Below are positions 1 through 13,174 of a stretch of 64,000 nt of DNA, piece by piece. Location: NCBI GenBank assembly GCA_026261815.1, contig JAMPIT010000230.1, positions 6,199,001-6,263,000 on the forward strand, written 5' to 3'. Source of the stretch: Monarcha castaneiventris obscurior. Its lineage: Eukaryota; Chordata; Aves; Passeriformes; Monarchidae. The notes below the pieces were generated by a model, which was not told the DNA's origin, did not search any database, and worked only from the letters and a program-made list of their open reading frames with translations. The position numbers and the translations under genes are program-made. Numbering within the stretch: the stretch's first letter is position 1; every line of letters begins with the position of its first letter.

Positions 1-1001
1 ATATAAGTCCAGAAAAAGAAAGAAGTTGAAAAATTATGGCCCAAAACTATGACATGATGGAGGCAAGTTCCCAAAAGCATGGCAAACGATCAACTGGAAA
101 AGGTGCTTACACTAGGTAAAAGCAGAAGTCAAATATATAAAGCAAAATAACACAACTTTTGGTCAAGTTCTTCACCATCACCTAACTTCCACTCAGCTAA
201 TGTCAATGTACTCTAGAAAGATGGTCAATATTTAAAGAAGGATGAAAATAAGGCACAAGAAATGGAGGATTACTCTACAGCTCTCCCAGCAGGACAGAAA
301 CAAGCTCCAGCAGTCCCAGCCACTGGACTCCGACTCTCACACCCAAAACATCTCATGTATCCATCTTCTACACTGATACTGGTTTCAAGCTGTGCTTGGA
401 AGTAACCCAAGTTTTCCAACATAGACTCCATCAATAGAATGTATTTGGATCATTTCAAACAGGAGAAATCCAGCTTGGAAGAAATTCATGCAAAGACAAA
501 AAAAAAAAATCCAGGCAAGGCCCAAGAGTCAGATTCCTTTCCTTTTTTAAGGGTGACAGAAACAAATGGCTCCATATCACTAACCTTCTATGGCCTTCTC
601 TGCTCAGATACCTCCACACATTGGAGACACATGAGAAAAAGCAGTGAGCTGATCAGAAATTTGGCAGCTTTCTTCAGTTGTCCAAGCTGAGGTAAACATA
701 AATTAATAGAACAAGAGCACACCACAGGGCTTATCTTTTTTAAAGCTGGCATGCATATGTCCAAGATAAAAGAATGTTCCCCAGAGAAGAAAAAAAAAAA
801 GATACAATGAAAAAGAAATGGAAATAAAAATCCCTTTAGTTTTAATTACACAAAGGTAAGATTACCAATTCAGCTCAGGAAAATTTCCTACCTGTGAAGA
901 GACATTTTCCCTGTCTTTAAAAGCTAACTCTTTCCAAAAGCTGCACTGTCGCCTAAAATTCTGATGCAATTTCTCGTGCCATGCAGACAGAAGTGTCTTA
1001 C
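1..1001 (-). other. PTPRN2: PTPRN2 intron, left partial
   Basis: Starts with the GTAAGA donor at 1001 and continues beyond the left edge. AT-rich, with short A-runs (about 500 and 790). No further exon or repeat element seen. Confidence 0.85.
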
Positions 1002-1196
1002 CAGGATCATGTGACCGGTGGAGATGTCCATGTTGGACTGGACCGGCTCCTCACACCAGGACGATGTGCTGCTCCGGGCTGAGGGGCTGGGCATGGGCCC
1101 ATCGCTGAACTGAGAGGAAACGCTGTTTATTCGGGAAGAGTGCAGGGGCTCCGGGCGATCAGAGGTTTTCACTGCCATGCGCTGGCGGCATAGCTC
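1002..1196 (-). CDS. PTPRN2: PTPRN2 exon: cytoplasmic juxtamembrane segment
   Basis: Internal coding exon of 65 codons that follows the transmembrane exon in phase 0, so the protein reads ...AAYQ then [17 protein letters not shown]. It contains the Ser-rich juxtamembrane motif [19 protein letters not shown], then [21 protein letters not shown], which is highly conserved in the IA-2/phogrin family just before the phosphatase-like domain. The donor is ATCCTG|GTAAGA at 1002/1001. The acceptor is CTAG|GAG at 1197/1196, and its pyrimidine tract is a CT microsatellite. The family's next exon should begin with a YMEDHLKN-type peptide; it was not found in 1-1001, so the catalytic domain lies off the left edge. 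This segment carries known protein-interaction and autoantibody sites in the paralogue PTPRN; that role is family knowledge, not shown here. Confidence 0.95.
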
Positions 1197-1229
1197 CTAG
1201 AGAGAGACAGAGAGAGAGAGAGAGAGAGG
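1197..1229 (-). promoter_or_regulatory. PTPRN2: Splice acceptor of the juxtamembrane exon made of a CT microsatellite
   Basis: Read on the minus strand, this is an almost pure CT dinucleotide run (one GT interruption near 1207) ending CTAG at the exon border. The repeat therefore serves as the polypyrimidine tract of the 3' splice site. On the plus strand it appears as (AG)n directly after the exon. Confidence 0.85.
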
Positions 1230-2706
1230 AAACAACCTACGGTTAAGAGTAATTACAGGATAGAGTCTACTAAAGACACATGATTTACAATATGCTTCCA
1301 GGGCTGGAAGTGTTTTCCCCCTCACTGCAGTAATTTTTGGGCGGCTGTCTGTTCTGTGAAGCAAAGCTACAAAGAGATGCTCAATGAAATTACTACACGA
1401 TGACTACCCTAACCTTTCAAAAGTGCAATTATGACTGCATGCGCATCTCCACATAGATAACCGAAAATCATATTTGGAGCTTGACTCCTATAACAGATAT
1501 ATTTTTTTTTTCTCCCCCTAATATCGCCCCATGTTCTGCAAAGCCACTTTTGAACCACACAACCTCCCGAAGTTAATGGGGTTGCACGGGAGTAATTGAG
1601 AGCACTGCTTGGCCCTGGATATGCAAACTCAGCAAGCTCAAGGCAACTGAATTGATGTGCTCTCCAGTGTAAATCCTAGTTGATAGATGCCTCATTTCTC
1701 TTCATTAAAATAGCAAACTCGCAACACTTCCTCCCTGATGTGGGGCAGAGAGGATGAAGAATGACATTAACGAAGAATAAAAGCAGAAATCTGTCACTGT
1801 ATTGTTTAAGCAGCTTTGGCGAAGAAAGAAAATTCAAGCTATCACACACACTAATGCAAGTCATGTTGAAACACCAAAATAGATAGCACTGGGAATACGT
1901 ATTTTCACTTGCTCTCATGCATAGAATTTGTGCAAAAATACAGAATTCTGGTTAGGTAACAGAAAATCCTGCTGGTAAAACCAGCACCTGATAGTATAAA
2001 ATTCTGATTCTAACAGGATGAGCAGACCCACAATTACACTGTCATGTTGAATTGCTGGTAGAATCAGCTGTGGTGGTGAGATCACAGACACTGTAATGAA
2101 ATTATCATTTGGACAGGAGAGATATTGTCCATGAGAGACTGCCTGTGGCACGCAGTGAGACCAATGAGTCTATGGGATGTGGCCATATTGCACACGCGGC
2201 GTGGGTACACATTTGTCTCAGATTACTCATTCTGCACATTCAAGTACTAAGAGCACAGTCTCTTGCCTCAGGCTAACAAAATAATACAGGCTGGAGAATT
2301 CACACCATTGAAATGCCATGGCTTCTGTTTTCTTATTCATTGATAATTTAGTTGCAGCCCAAGTGCCATCAGTAGGATGATCTGAAAAGCATTATTTATC
2401 AACTGCAATAAAATCATAAAATCTTCTTTTCAGACAGGAGTTAGAAATATAACTTAAGACTATGTTTGGGGCTTTTTTTAACCTTGCAAACTTTAGGACA
2501 CTGAAGATGGATCCTAATCCATGCAGCAGCAAGCATTCAAACAAACTCCCTGAAACCATCATATTGAGTCTCCTCTTGTCACCGCATGACAATGATTAAA
2601 GGCCCCTCCAAATATTCTTTTCTACCAGAACTTCTGTCTTACTTGCCATTAGAGATGCTTATGTGGACTTTTACTATTTGATGGCGTTTAATACAGTGTG
2701 TGTTTT

Positions 2707-2723
2707 TATATACATATATATAT
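2707..2723. repeat. Short (TA)n microsatellite
   Basis: Interrupted TATA/CATATA run followed by GCATGCA. Confidence 0.7.
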
Positions 2724-5700
2724 GCATGCAAGTACAAATTAAGATACACTGAGATGAAATTCATATCATTTATAAACAGGACATATTTCACTGTCTACTA
2801 CAAAAATACAGCCAATAGGAGCTTGGGAAGGAGTGAGATTACTACTTGTACATGATGTCAGTTGTTGGAACAATGGTACAGAAGACTGTTCCAAGTGAAA
2901 CCGCTACCTGACTCCATCACTGCATTTTGTATATTTATTAATTTCTCTATGCCATGAAAGAATTTTTCTAGTTTTCACCAAAAATAGGGGTTTTCCACAC
3001 TTGAGTAGTATGTATTCTATGACTTGGTACTTTTGTAGCTTCCTACTAACCTTAACATGAAAAATATTAGAAAAATAAATTAAATTTCAAAAATGCGTTG
3101 AATTGAGTCACATATATTGGTGTTAGATAGGTCAGTTAAACTACCAGTATTAAACCCAAGACTTTTTAATAAAGGAAAAAATGTCTTTGTATCTCTTATT
3201 TTTAAATATAAGGACAAAGAATAAAAACCTCTTTTTCTCCTTTTCTCTGGAGAATCACACACTTCTTAAGAAAAGATAGCAATAGTCCACAATGACTGTT
3301 ACTAACCTCAGAATGACCTTGCAGTAGTGTAATTTCAAATCCCTGCTTTTAGCAGATTTTGGGAAAAGTATAACAGAGCAGAAACTTTTTAGACAGAAAA
3401 ATAAATCTACAGAAAACCAAAAAGCTGCTCAGATGTTTAGATATCAGCCACTCCCAGAGGGAAAGGTTTATTGGAATAAGCAAAAGTGTAATAAGTAAAG
3501 GTATAAAAATAAGGGGTCTATCACGTTAACTGCTAGAAGGATGTGTCTTCTGGCTAGCATGTCATGTGGCAGTGATATGAATTTATTATATTCTAATAGA
3601 CATCCTGCCACTTGAGTCACCCCAACTCTGTGCTAACAATAGCATTTGTACTCAAACAGGATCTTTGTTTTTAAATTGATCTGTTCCTGCTGTTCATATC
3701 CTGCCTCAAGTCATAATCCTCCGCTTTTACAAGTGGTTGCTGTGGAAAGGATTATAGACTTCTGCTAACAAAAAAGAATTGAGATCAAGTGATCTCTAAG
3801 AAATTATTGTACCATTTTTACATGAATTATAATGACAAAAGAAACAATATTATAGACAACTGGTCCTGGAATAAATTATTCTCTAACCAAAAATGTCTTT
3901 TTGGACATGAAGCATTTAATGTTACTAAGAAATGTTGCTTTAAAATTAACATGTTCATGGTCCTTATGGAAGGTGAAGTTGAGAAACATAACAAATTTAA
4001 ATATGTTAAAAAAAAAAAATTACCTGATCGCAAATATTAACATATTTCTTTCCTGACACATATAGAACCAAAACAATTATTCCCAGAACTGCTGTAACTG
4101 TCAAATACATCAAACAAAGCAACTACGTCACTGCACTCTGCTGTAAAAAATGTTTAATGTAAACAGGAAGGTCAAATCATAGCTGAAGCAAAAACACCAC
4201 TGAATTTCTTGATTGGAGTTTTAAATCTCCATGACAATGGGTTTTCCCCTGCATGTAAACAGAAGTTTTTGGATTGAATTTATTTCCAGATTAGTCTGAC
4301 AGCCCTCGACAGCTCTTCCTTCCCCCATTCCCAGCCAGTGCAGCCCTGGGTGAGGAACCTGCCCCATCCCCACACACACATCAGCCACATCAGGACAGCT
4401 ACAGCTTCAGCTTCTCCAAAGCCACCTCTCTGTAAGCCCAACCATTCCAGCTCCCACTTGAGTTTCTAGCCTGGCACTGCATGGTTAAGACCACCACACA
4501 TAAAAGCTTTGATGCATGGGGTGTTTCGGGGAGCCATATGGGTTCCTCCAGGACATACAGACAAGGGACTTCCAGCTCAAAGCAGGGAAATGCCTAAATG
4601 TGATTTGGCCTTGAGATGGTCATCAATGTACCCTTCCTACAAAATGCATTGGGAGTAGTGGGGTCTCAGGGTGTGGGGTAGTTCACACCATCCCAGGGCA
4701 CTTACTGAGCCGGCATCTCTTCACAAATGCACAAAGCCCTAGATGGTTCAGACCCTCATTAATACAATATCTGTTAGCAGTGCACTTCTCTGCATGCTCA
4801 GGTATGCTCTGCCTTCCTCTCCAAAATCTTTACTCTCACAAGCATTTTGCAAATCAACCATTTACCAAACCACAACTAGAATTCAAACTTGACTAAAATG
4901 TCAATGCTTCATACTGTGAGAATGACATGAACTGTATCTCTGTATTGTCTCAGCCATTAAAAACATTTTCTAAGAACGAATTCAATTTACTGCTGCATTT
5001 CTATATTTAGCAGAGTGGCTGGGGCTATTTCTGCCATGCTGCGACTCAGTAATGTCTAGCCATTGTTTGTGTATAGTTCAAGTGCCATTCTTCATTTAAA
5101 AACATCATTTACACCTAAAAAAGCAACCATAATGCATACAGTGAAAGATGAAGAAATGATCCTCCTGACCTTCAGGCTATGATCTAATGGATGGGTTGGA
5201 CATAAACATTTATTTAAAAGGTAATTTGAAGTTTATGACATTATTTCCCATGACATGGGAATTGCTATCATACTGAGGCACTTACTCTGTTTTTTATTTC
5301 CCAACATTTATTATCAAACTTATGTGGTGGTCACATGCAGTATATAATGGAGAAGTAATATCACTGTATGACAAAAACTGCCATAACCAAGATAAATATT
5401 CTGTAAATAATGTTGAGTTAAATGAGTTCAAAGTACAGCACCATGATCATCTGTAGTGAGCTTTTCATTTGACACACAATTGATAACCTTAAACAAACCA
5501 TAAACAGTATTCTTGGAAAACTCCCGAACCTCTTCAAAATGAGGTTCAAAAATGTCCCTAATATTTGGCTGTCCACACAGAGACAGGGAGAAGCACGAAG
5601 TGCAACTAATTCCTCAGGTACAACAAACAGATTTTCAAATCCATACATTCCACTTGTGAATGAACCACCCTGCAGCATAAATGTAGTTTATCCACATTTA

Positions 5701-7429
5701 AAGAAGGGCATTAAGAGACTTGCTGCACCTCCTAGACAACAACGGGGAGCCAGTCTTACCACCATGTTTTGTTAGGTGGGTCTCTGAACATGAAGAGGTG
5801 AGAACGCCTCCTCTCAAACAAGGAGGCATCAGGTCTGTTCAGAAATGGAGCCCACAGACACCTGTCCAGGCCTGGTTTGGAGATGTGACTTGCTTACCAG
5901 CAGAAATGTCAGGCCCCATCACCAGCCAGCGACAGGAGCTGTGCTTTCTGCCACATGGCTTTGTGATGCACAGCAGCCACTGGAGTCACAGAAGGGCAAG
6001 ACAGCAAAAGATAACTCAGAGAAATTTTTATCTGTCATCTACTTAAAAACCCACCTAAGGAAATTGGAAAATCCATTAAAGCCACACAGTTTACTAAAAC
6101 TGTTTTGGTTTCAGAGAGAAATTGATGTATATGCCCTGGTAAGGATTAAGAGTATGAGCAACCATAAAACTAAAACCAGATGTAACTGAGGCTTGAATGT
6201 GTAATACTGAATCTTTTCCCTTGCTTTATTTGCAAAAATGGAATTCGAGAGCCTCAGGGTGACACAGTACAGGCAGGAGACCTGACTGGAGCATCCTGGT
6301 TAAGAGATGGCAAACATTCACCTCAGCTTTGCAGTCACTGAAGATGAGCCATTCCACCGCAAAGCTGCCTCCTGAGGATGCTGCAAATACTTGATGCAAA
6401 TTCTCTAAACAATACCTTCAGGTATTGGAAGTCCAGCCAATGACCACTGCACATGAATCATTCTCCTCTAGCTGGCACCAAGTGCACAGTAAATGTTCAG
6501 TCCAAAGCAAATGAAAATAGCTTCATATCTAAAACAGATCCACTGCTCTTCCTCCCTAGCCACTGTCACCTCAGATCTGACTAACAGGAGATCTGGGATC
6601 TGAGGGAAATGTCAACTTTTCAGTTTATTTAAAAAAAGAAGTATAATTTCATTACCACATATTAATGAAAGTAATCTGTTTTGTAACTAATCCCAAAATA
6701 TCCACAAAACAAAAAATTAAGTCCAGGAAATAGGACTAACATTTCCATGCTTTGAAAATTTTTTTGTTTAGCAAATGAAAATGGAAATCACTTGAATTAG
6801 TCCAGAAACAAGTGTGGCACAATTATTTTCAGAATTAGCAAAATACAAGAGAGAATAAACCTTTCCATGGATAATTATTAAGAAAATGCAGAGACACTAA
6901 ACAAAGAAATTACTGTTTATTAAAAGTGATAGCTGAGTGTACACCAAGCCCTTCCAACCTGACCTGCCTAATATTCTATCAATCAAGAAACAAATCTGCT
7001 TAAGTAGGCATGATCACAAGAACACTGTGTTCATTTTACCCGTGAAACAAACATATTTCGCAGAAATTTTAAATTAAAAATGCTGACACAATTCTCAATT
7101 ATTTAAGGCCACACCTTTTAACAAAATGTATAATGAAGATTAAGAATATATGTAATCTATAAGCTAAGTATAGAGGAATGAGACCTTTAAAATGCCCTTT
7201 TTTTTTCCCCTCAGCTCTAATACATTTAATTTAACAGCAGTCTAATTTTCCTTTTCAGGAGGCATTATTCACAGGATGAGTTGAGGTCTGCATGTACAGC
7301 CTGGATTTCACTGTTCTGCGATGGAAGCAGTCATAAGACAATGAGATTTAAAAAATGAAAATAAAGGTAAACTTTTTTTTTAAGCAAACAAATCTAGGAC
7401 TATAAACATCATTATTCTCTAACTAAATT

Positions 7430-7680
7430 TGCTTAGTGTTACTACAGGGTGAAGCTAAAGTCATTTGGCTGCCTTTGTTTTGCTTTTGCATACTTAATAT
7501 GCTTGCAGGTGTTATAAATTTAACTGTAATTTATTTACTGTATTTGTAGCTTTGGGGATAATTACAGCTTTATTAACATTTATTTTTGAGTTATTGAAAC
7601 ACACTTTCAATCTTTAGCTTAATTTTAGCACACTTTTTGTCCAGCAATAAAAGAGCTGTTTACATACATGGAATAATTGT
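7430..7680. promoter_or_regulatory. Possible conserved noncoding block, AT-rich
   Basis: Dense in homeodomain-like TAAT/ATTA cores (for example the stretches near 7530-7630), with no transposon signature. Function is inferred from motif density alone. Confidence 0.2.
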
Positions 7681-9031
7681 ATGTATATTTACTATCTTTG
7701 TCAGAAAAGACAACTACTGATATTGGTGTCCCTTCAGGAAAGGGATAAAGAGATATGTTGGAAAAATGTTTGAGAATAATATTTTGAAAGACAGAGCATC
7801 AAATGTATCGTTACACATACATACTCTGGACAAACCATATTTATGTAGACCTGCATGTGATAGATCTTGGGAGGAACAGAAATAAAAAAAAACAGAAAAA
7901 GAAGAAAGTAAAATATAGTTCTTTGATTGTCAATGCAGCCTTCTTCTGCCTAGTTCAGTTCACTATCTGCCCTCTTGTACCACACTCTGTATATCTGAAT
8001 ATAACTCTGAGTCTTGGGCTGGGGGGGGTTGCTTTGGTTGATTTTTAAATAATCTAAAAACCAGGGCTGCTGTTTCTTTTTGAGAGTATTACAGCCAAAT
8101 ACAGGCTTGAGAATCATTCTCCTAACAAAACCCCAGTGTTGATTGTGGTCTGTGAAATTAAAAATTTCAATTATTTTACCATTGTGTGTGTTTCCTGGTG
8201 ATGACTCATGTAATTATGATTCCCCTTTCCTCACGTATACAAAGAAAGACACAAAAATTTCTGGCTTGCACAGAACCAAAGGTGCTGTCTATGCAATACA
8301 GCTTGAGAAAATATTTTAACTTTCATTTTTTCAGTAGCCTCTCATCCATGAGGAAGTAATCTGAATAGTCCAGAAGCTTATGAAGGAGGCAGACATCTCT
8401 GATATGGCTCACATTGCCAAGGAAGACATGACAGCAGAGGTCTAATGATATTTCTCTGAAATAATGATAATATTGCCCCCCAGTCCATGCCAGGAAAGCA
8501 CAGGTATCTTGGAGCATAATACTGCTTTGCAGAGGGTCAGTGAAATTTGAAGACCATGTTTAGGTTACCTGGCTGGGGAATGTTTTCCTATACAAAAATA
8601 CAAAAGACCACTGACTGGAGCTGCATATGACAGTTTAGAGCCTTTATTTCTACAAGAGGAGTTTTGTGAAACAGATGCCTGACTAAACAGGACTAAACCC
8701 TGGACTTCAGAAATAGGAGATACACAGAGAAAGGTTGTGATTCTTTAGACTGATTTGAAGGAGTATCTTCCCTGCATGATGACATCATGGTGGCTTCCCT
8801 AATTTAAAGATTTAAAGAGACTACCTGGATGAGTCCAAGGAAATCAGGGTCTGTTTCTAATAGGAAACATCTGCAAACTGTGGACTTGAAGTCACCTGAG
8901 ATCTACTGGTGTAAAAGCACCCATTTTTTTTTTCTCAGAGTGTTCCTGACAATGTCTGAGCTTTACTGGCCTTGCAGTTCAGACAATTGTAATTCTGGAA
9001 GCGGGGATACATCAGACTGACCTACCTGCCA

Positions 9032-9032
<1 letters not shown>

Positions 9033-9071
<39 letters not shown>
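9033..9071. repeat. Pure poly(A) tract, 39 bases
   Basis: Uninterrupted homopolymer. No AATAAA signal or recognisable retrocopy body precedes it, so it looks like a simple repeat. Frames that run through it are artefacts. Confidence 0.9.
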
Positions 9072-9073
<2 letters not shown>

Positions 9074-11166
9074 GGTTTCAACCAATGCTGGTTTCTAAAT
9101 TGCATTTCCCACATTTCAGCTGTGCCTGCATGTAATGTTTCACAAGTATATGAGTACATGGCAAATATGAAACTGGAAGAGGAAAAATTTCTTAAAGGAG
9201 TAACCAGAGAGATAAAAAATAACATATAAAACAAACTTCACCTTTTCCATGTTTTATTCATCTTAACCAACTCCAATACATGCTCATGAGGGCACAGCTG
9301 CTCCTTAATATGAATTTGCACAGAAAATTCACCACTAGCACAGCGAGAACCACACAGCACAGCATGGGTTACAAATAAACCATAGCAACAACTGAATTAA
9401 CCTGAAAGGCCACGCAGAACCACGTGTAAATCCATCGTGTATTTTGACTTTGTCTAACCCACCCAAAGCCTGACCAGCTTCCAGCAGATGCCAGTGCTCT
9501 TAAAGATAACTGCCACAAATGTTTCCTTTTTCACTCCCAGCGTTTATAGTTGCCTGGGGCCCAAAGTAGGCAAAAAATGCAGTCCCAAGACAGCTGTAGT
9601 TTCTCAGGAAAGCAATACATTAAGGCCGTGTAGCCCACTATTTTATTGCCCTGCAGGACTGAAAATGGGAGACCATTTCTGCTAGAAATAAGAATTCCCA
9701 GCAGCCAGCAGGACTCAGCGTGCACTTCCAGCCTGAAGAGAAACAAAATAGCCCACTAGTTTATGTCTAAAAATGTTATTTTACCCCATTGCAAAGTTTA
9801 GTATTGCTTCTCCCTAAGTCTGTGTAACTGCATTCATGGAAACAGAGTGTCTAAAAGCAGTCAGAGAAATACAAAAAGAAGTCCTAAAAACTTCTAAAAT
9901 CTCAAATACATTTTTTTTTCCATAGAAGGCAGCCATATGCCAAAGGTGATGCAAGGATAAAGGAAATATTTATCAAGGCTGGCCATTGGCAACAAACTTT
10001 TTTTATAACATTATCTATCATGACAGTCAAAATTGCCAGTTATTACCCCCTCCTAATTTGAAAACTAAATTCACTCCTTTTCACCCATTCTCCGCTGGAA
10101 AAAAAAAAAAATCCCTCTTTATGTCTGCAAGGAAGAACAAATGCAAATTTAGTGAACAAGTGTTAAAAAAGGATCTGTAAAGAACTAAGTTGCTACTAAG
10201 TCATAGTAGGTTATTATGAGCCAAATCTTTGGTAGTACAGAGAAATTCTACTAAACTATAGGAAAAATAGTATGCATGAGTTTCCTCAAATCTCTGAGTA
10301 CAGACATTATTTCTATCACACACCACAAAAGCCTTCAAGGATTAAAAAATGGTCAATATTTCTACACTTTCACTGTATCGGTGTCATAGGAGATACAGGA
10401 AAAAATAACAGGGATTTAATACTTGGTACAGATAGACAGATACAGAGAGACCTCATATTTTGGAGAAGACAGAAACAACAGCAAAAATGCACAATTACTC
10501 TTGGGCTCTCCCATGTCTCTCTATACAACCGTGCTCTCAGCTGGATCAGGGTTGTGCCCTGACTGTGCCTGGCCAGAAGAGAGCTGCAGCCCTCTCCACT
10601 GTCCCTGACCTGCCCCACAGCACCAGCTCCAACAAATCCCCTGCAGCAGCAGCAAGGGGTTAATGTGTGTGTTTGCATTCAAAGAGAAGGACTTCCCTGG
10701 CCATTACTGAGGTTCCTGCATTTTCTTTTCCCAACCCATACAAGCACAGGGGTCACTACTCTCCCTTGGACCTCTCCACCAGGCACCAGTTTGTCTGCAA
10801 GAAGCACCATGGGAACAGCACAAGAGAACACATTCAAGGTAGGCACATTCCTAAAGTGGGCACACTTTATATTTGGATTATTTTAAGACCTGGGGCATGA
10901 AGCTACAGGCATCTTCTAAGACATTATTAGCTGTTTTATCATATAGAATATTTTTTCTCCTGTGCTCCTTTGGTTTTTGAGATTCCTGCTAACAACTTGT
11001 GCATCAACAACATTCTGCAGAAAGTGTTGCTTGTTGCAGTTGCATTCTGCTGATAGCTTTTCTTCTATTTGGCTTTTATTTTACGTATTTAATATAACTG
11101 AAAATCTTTGCCCTGGTGCTTGGTCGAAGACAGAATAAAAGTTTTACACTTTTTTCAGTTTCTCAT

Positions 11167-11181
11167 TATATATATATATAT
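11167..11181. repeat. (TA)n microsatellite
   Basis: About 7.5 TA units. Confidence 0.8.
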
Positions 11182-13158
11182 CATCTTTATTTTTCTTTTC
11201 TATACTGCCACTCGTTACTGTTTTAGAAGAAATAATCTGTCTTTTCAATCTCTTTTCATATGAGTTTTCCATGCCTTTAATCATTCTTGTCACCTTTCCC
11301 TTGCTCCCTCCATTTCTGTGTTGTCCCTTTGGCAATGGAGTGACCAGCACTCACAGAAGCCTCCAGCACTGATTTATACTTAATTAACTTCTAAAGCCCT
11401 CAAAGAAGCAAACAAAATTCTTAGTTAACAATGCCTGCAGAGCCACTGGGTTGACCCAGACCTCCAAAAAGAAGCTGAAATTTGGAACAGCTTTGTAGGC
11501 AACCCTTATGTATGTTTTAATTTCACACCTAAGTGCTTTCCAGGGACGTTAATTAGGAATTGTAGTTCTTTATTGTGTTCTTGGGGGTGACAATACACAG
11601 AATTTACATGCTCAAGTTCCTATGTTACTATACACATCGTTACCACACAGTACAGAGGGAGATGTATGACATCACTTCCCTATATAAGATAAATTTACAT
11701 GTATATATTGTTTTGCTCCCAAAAATACATTCAGCTCCATCACATTTCTCCTCCTATCTGATGTGAATAGCCAGCCACTGGCACCTTCTGCTGTGAGCCA
11801 CTGCAGCAAAACCTCTTCCAGCAAATCACACCATTTCACTCCAGTCAAGGCATTTTTCTTTCCCAGAAAGCCAGAACAAACTCCAGTTGAGAAGCTGAAG
11901 AAAGGTAAAATCCAAGTTTCTTTTCCCCATGCTGTTGGAAAGGCACCAGCATAGTGAATTTTACCTTTTCATCTTTCCCTCGTGATTTTCTTAGTAGTTA
12001 GTGGGAAAGATCAGCATGTCTGCAACATGTGAATATTCTCCCTGATACACTTGTGAAGATCAGGGAGATGTTCAGACCAGCAGTACCAGGAAATGGGTGG
12101 TGTTGGTCCTTAGGGCTCTACTGCAGCCCACTTCAAACCAGGCACCTCTGCTGTTGTCAGTGGGACCAAGGACAAGCCTTCCAACCTGCATGGAGTGCAT
12201 GGATCTCCAAGTCAGGCAACACTTGATGAGGGGAAAAGGAGTGATTTTAATCAGCTAAGGTAAAGCATGAAATCCCAATATCAAAAATGAGTTTGATCAG
12301 GATAATGTTGATCTGTTCTCACTTTGGAGAGCAAGATCAGCCATTTCTGAGATCTCTTGAGATGCTGCCAGAATGTGGTTCTGCAAAACAACAGCCATCC
12401 GATGTAAAAGGAAAAAGCTGGAATCATCAAGAAGCCTGCAATTTTTTCAGCTAGACAGGAAAACAGAAAAATAAAAGCTGCACTGAAATTCAACAGGGTT
12501 TTATCAGTATGAAAGATTAAAAATATAAAAAAACCTATTGCCCTGGTCAAAATCTGTGCTTGTTCAGAAAGCAGTCATCCCAAACAACCATCAATAAAAC
12601 ATCACTCATTTGTCTTTAGCAAAAAGTACAGAAACTGGCCAACAAAGCTAGAGAAAACCTCAAGGATTTTCTACTCTGGATAAGCCACTTACACTAAATT
12701 TGATTTTCTCCTATTCAAAAGCAATTCTCTCTCACACTCCAAATTAATTTTGTTTCTTTGAGGGATTTACTTTTAGGAACGTCCTTTTACAGTCTCCCTT
12801 CTTCAGTCTTGGTTTGGTTGTTTGCTAAGAATACAAGTGATGAAAACTGTATTTGCATACTGGAAGCTGAGAACCTGAACTGGAATGGGAAGAGCTGCAG
12901 GAATGCCCCGGCTGAATTACAGTACAGGGACAGACACTGATGCTATGAGAGCTTAGAACCTGTCACAGCAAAAATCACAGAACAAAGTCAGGTGAGCTCT
13001 CTCAGTCCTTTATCATGCCTTGCTGGAGTGCATTAAATCACTCATGTTGTCTTTTCCAGTTCTTTAACTGCTAGAAAGCATTTAGGTCTCTGTTGTGCAT
13101 GAAAACACAGAGAAAGAAAACATCTTGGATTGGAGGTCCCCATCCCTGGAGCTGGAGC

Positions 13159-13174
13159 TTTCTCTCTCTCTCTC
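13159..13174. repeat. (CT)n microsatellite
   Basis: About 8 CT/TC units, followed by GAGAAA. Confidence 0.8.

Noticed and set aside
924..1001. Continuation of the juxtamembrane exon frame to 924
   Set aside because: The GTAAGA donor at 1001 follows the conserved DISTGHMIL; the residues after it do not match the family.
1..1001. Next PTPRN2 exon or the intronic miR-153 known from late introns of this gene
   Set aside because: Neither the YMEDHLKN-type coding sequence nor a miR-153-like hairpin was found in the window.
8829..9071. Retrogene with poly(A) tail
   Set aside because: No polyadenylation signal, recognisable coding body or target-site duplication seen.
9022..9234. Minus-strand frame with poly-Phe
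   Set aside because: Produced by the poly(A) tract at 9033-9071.
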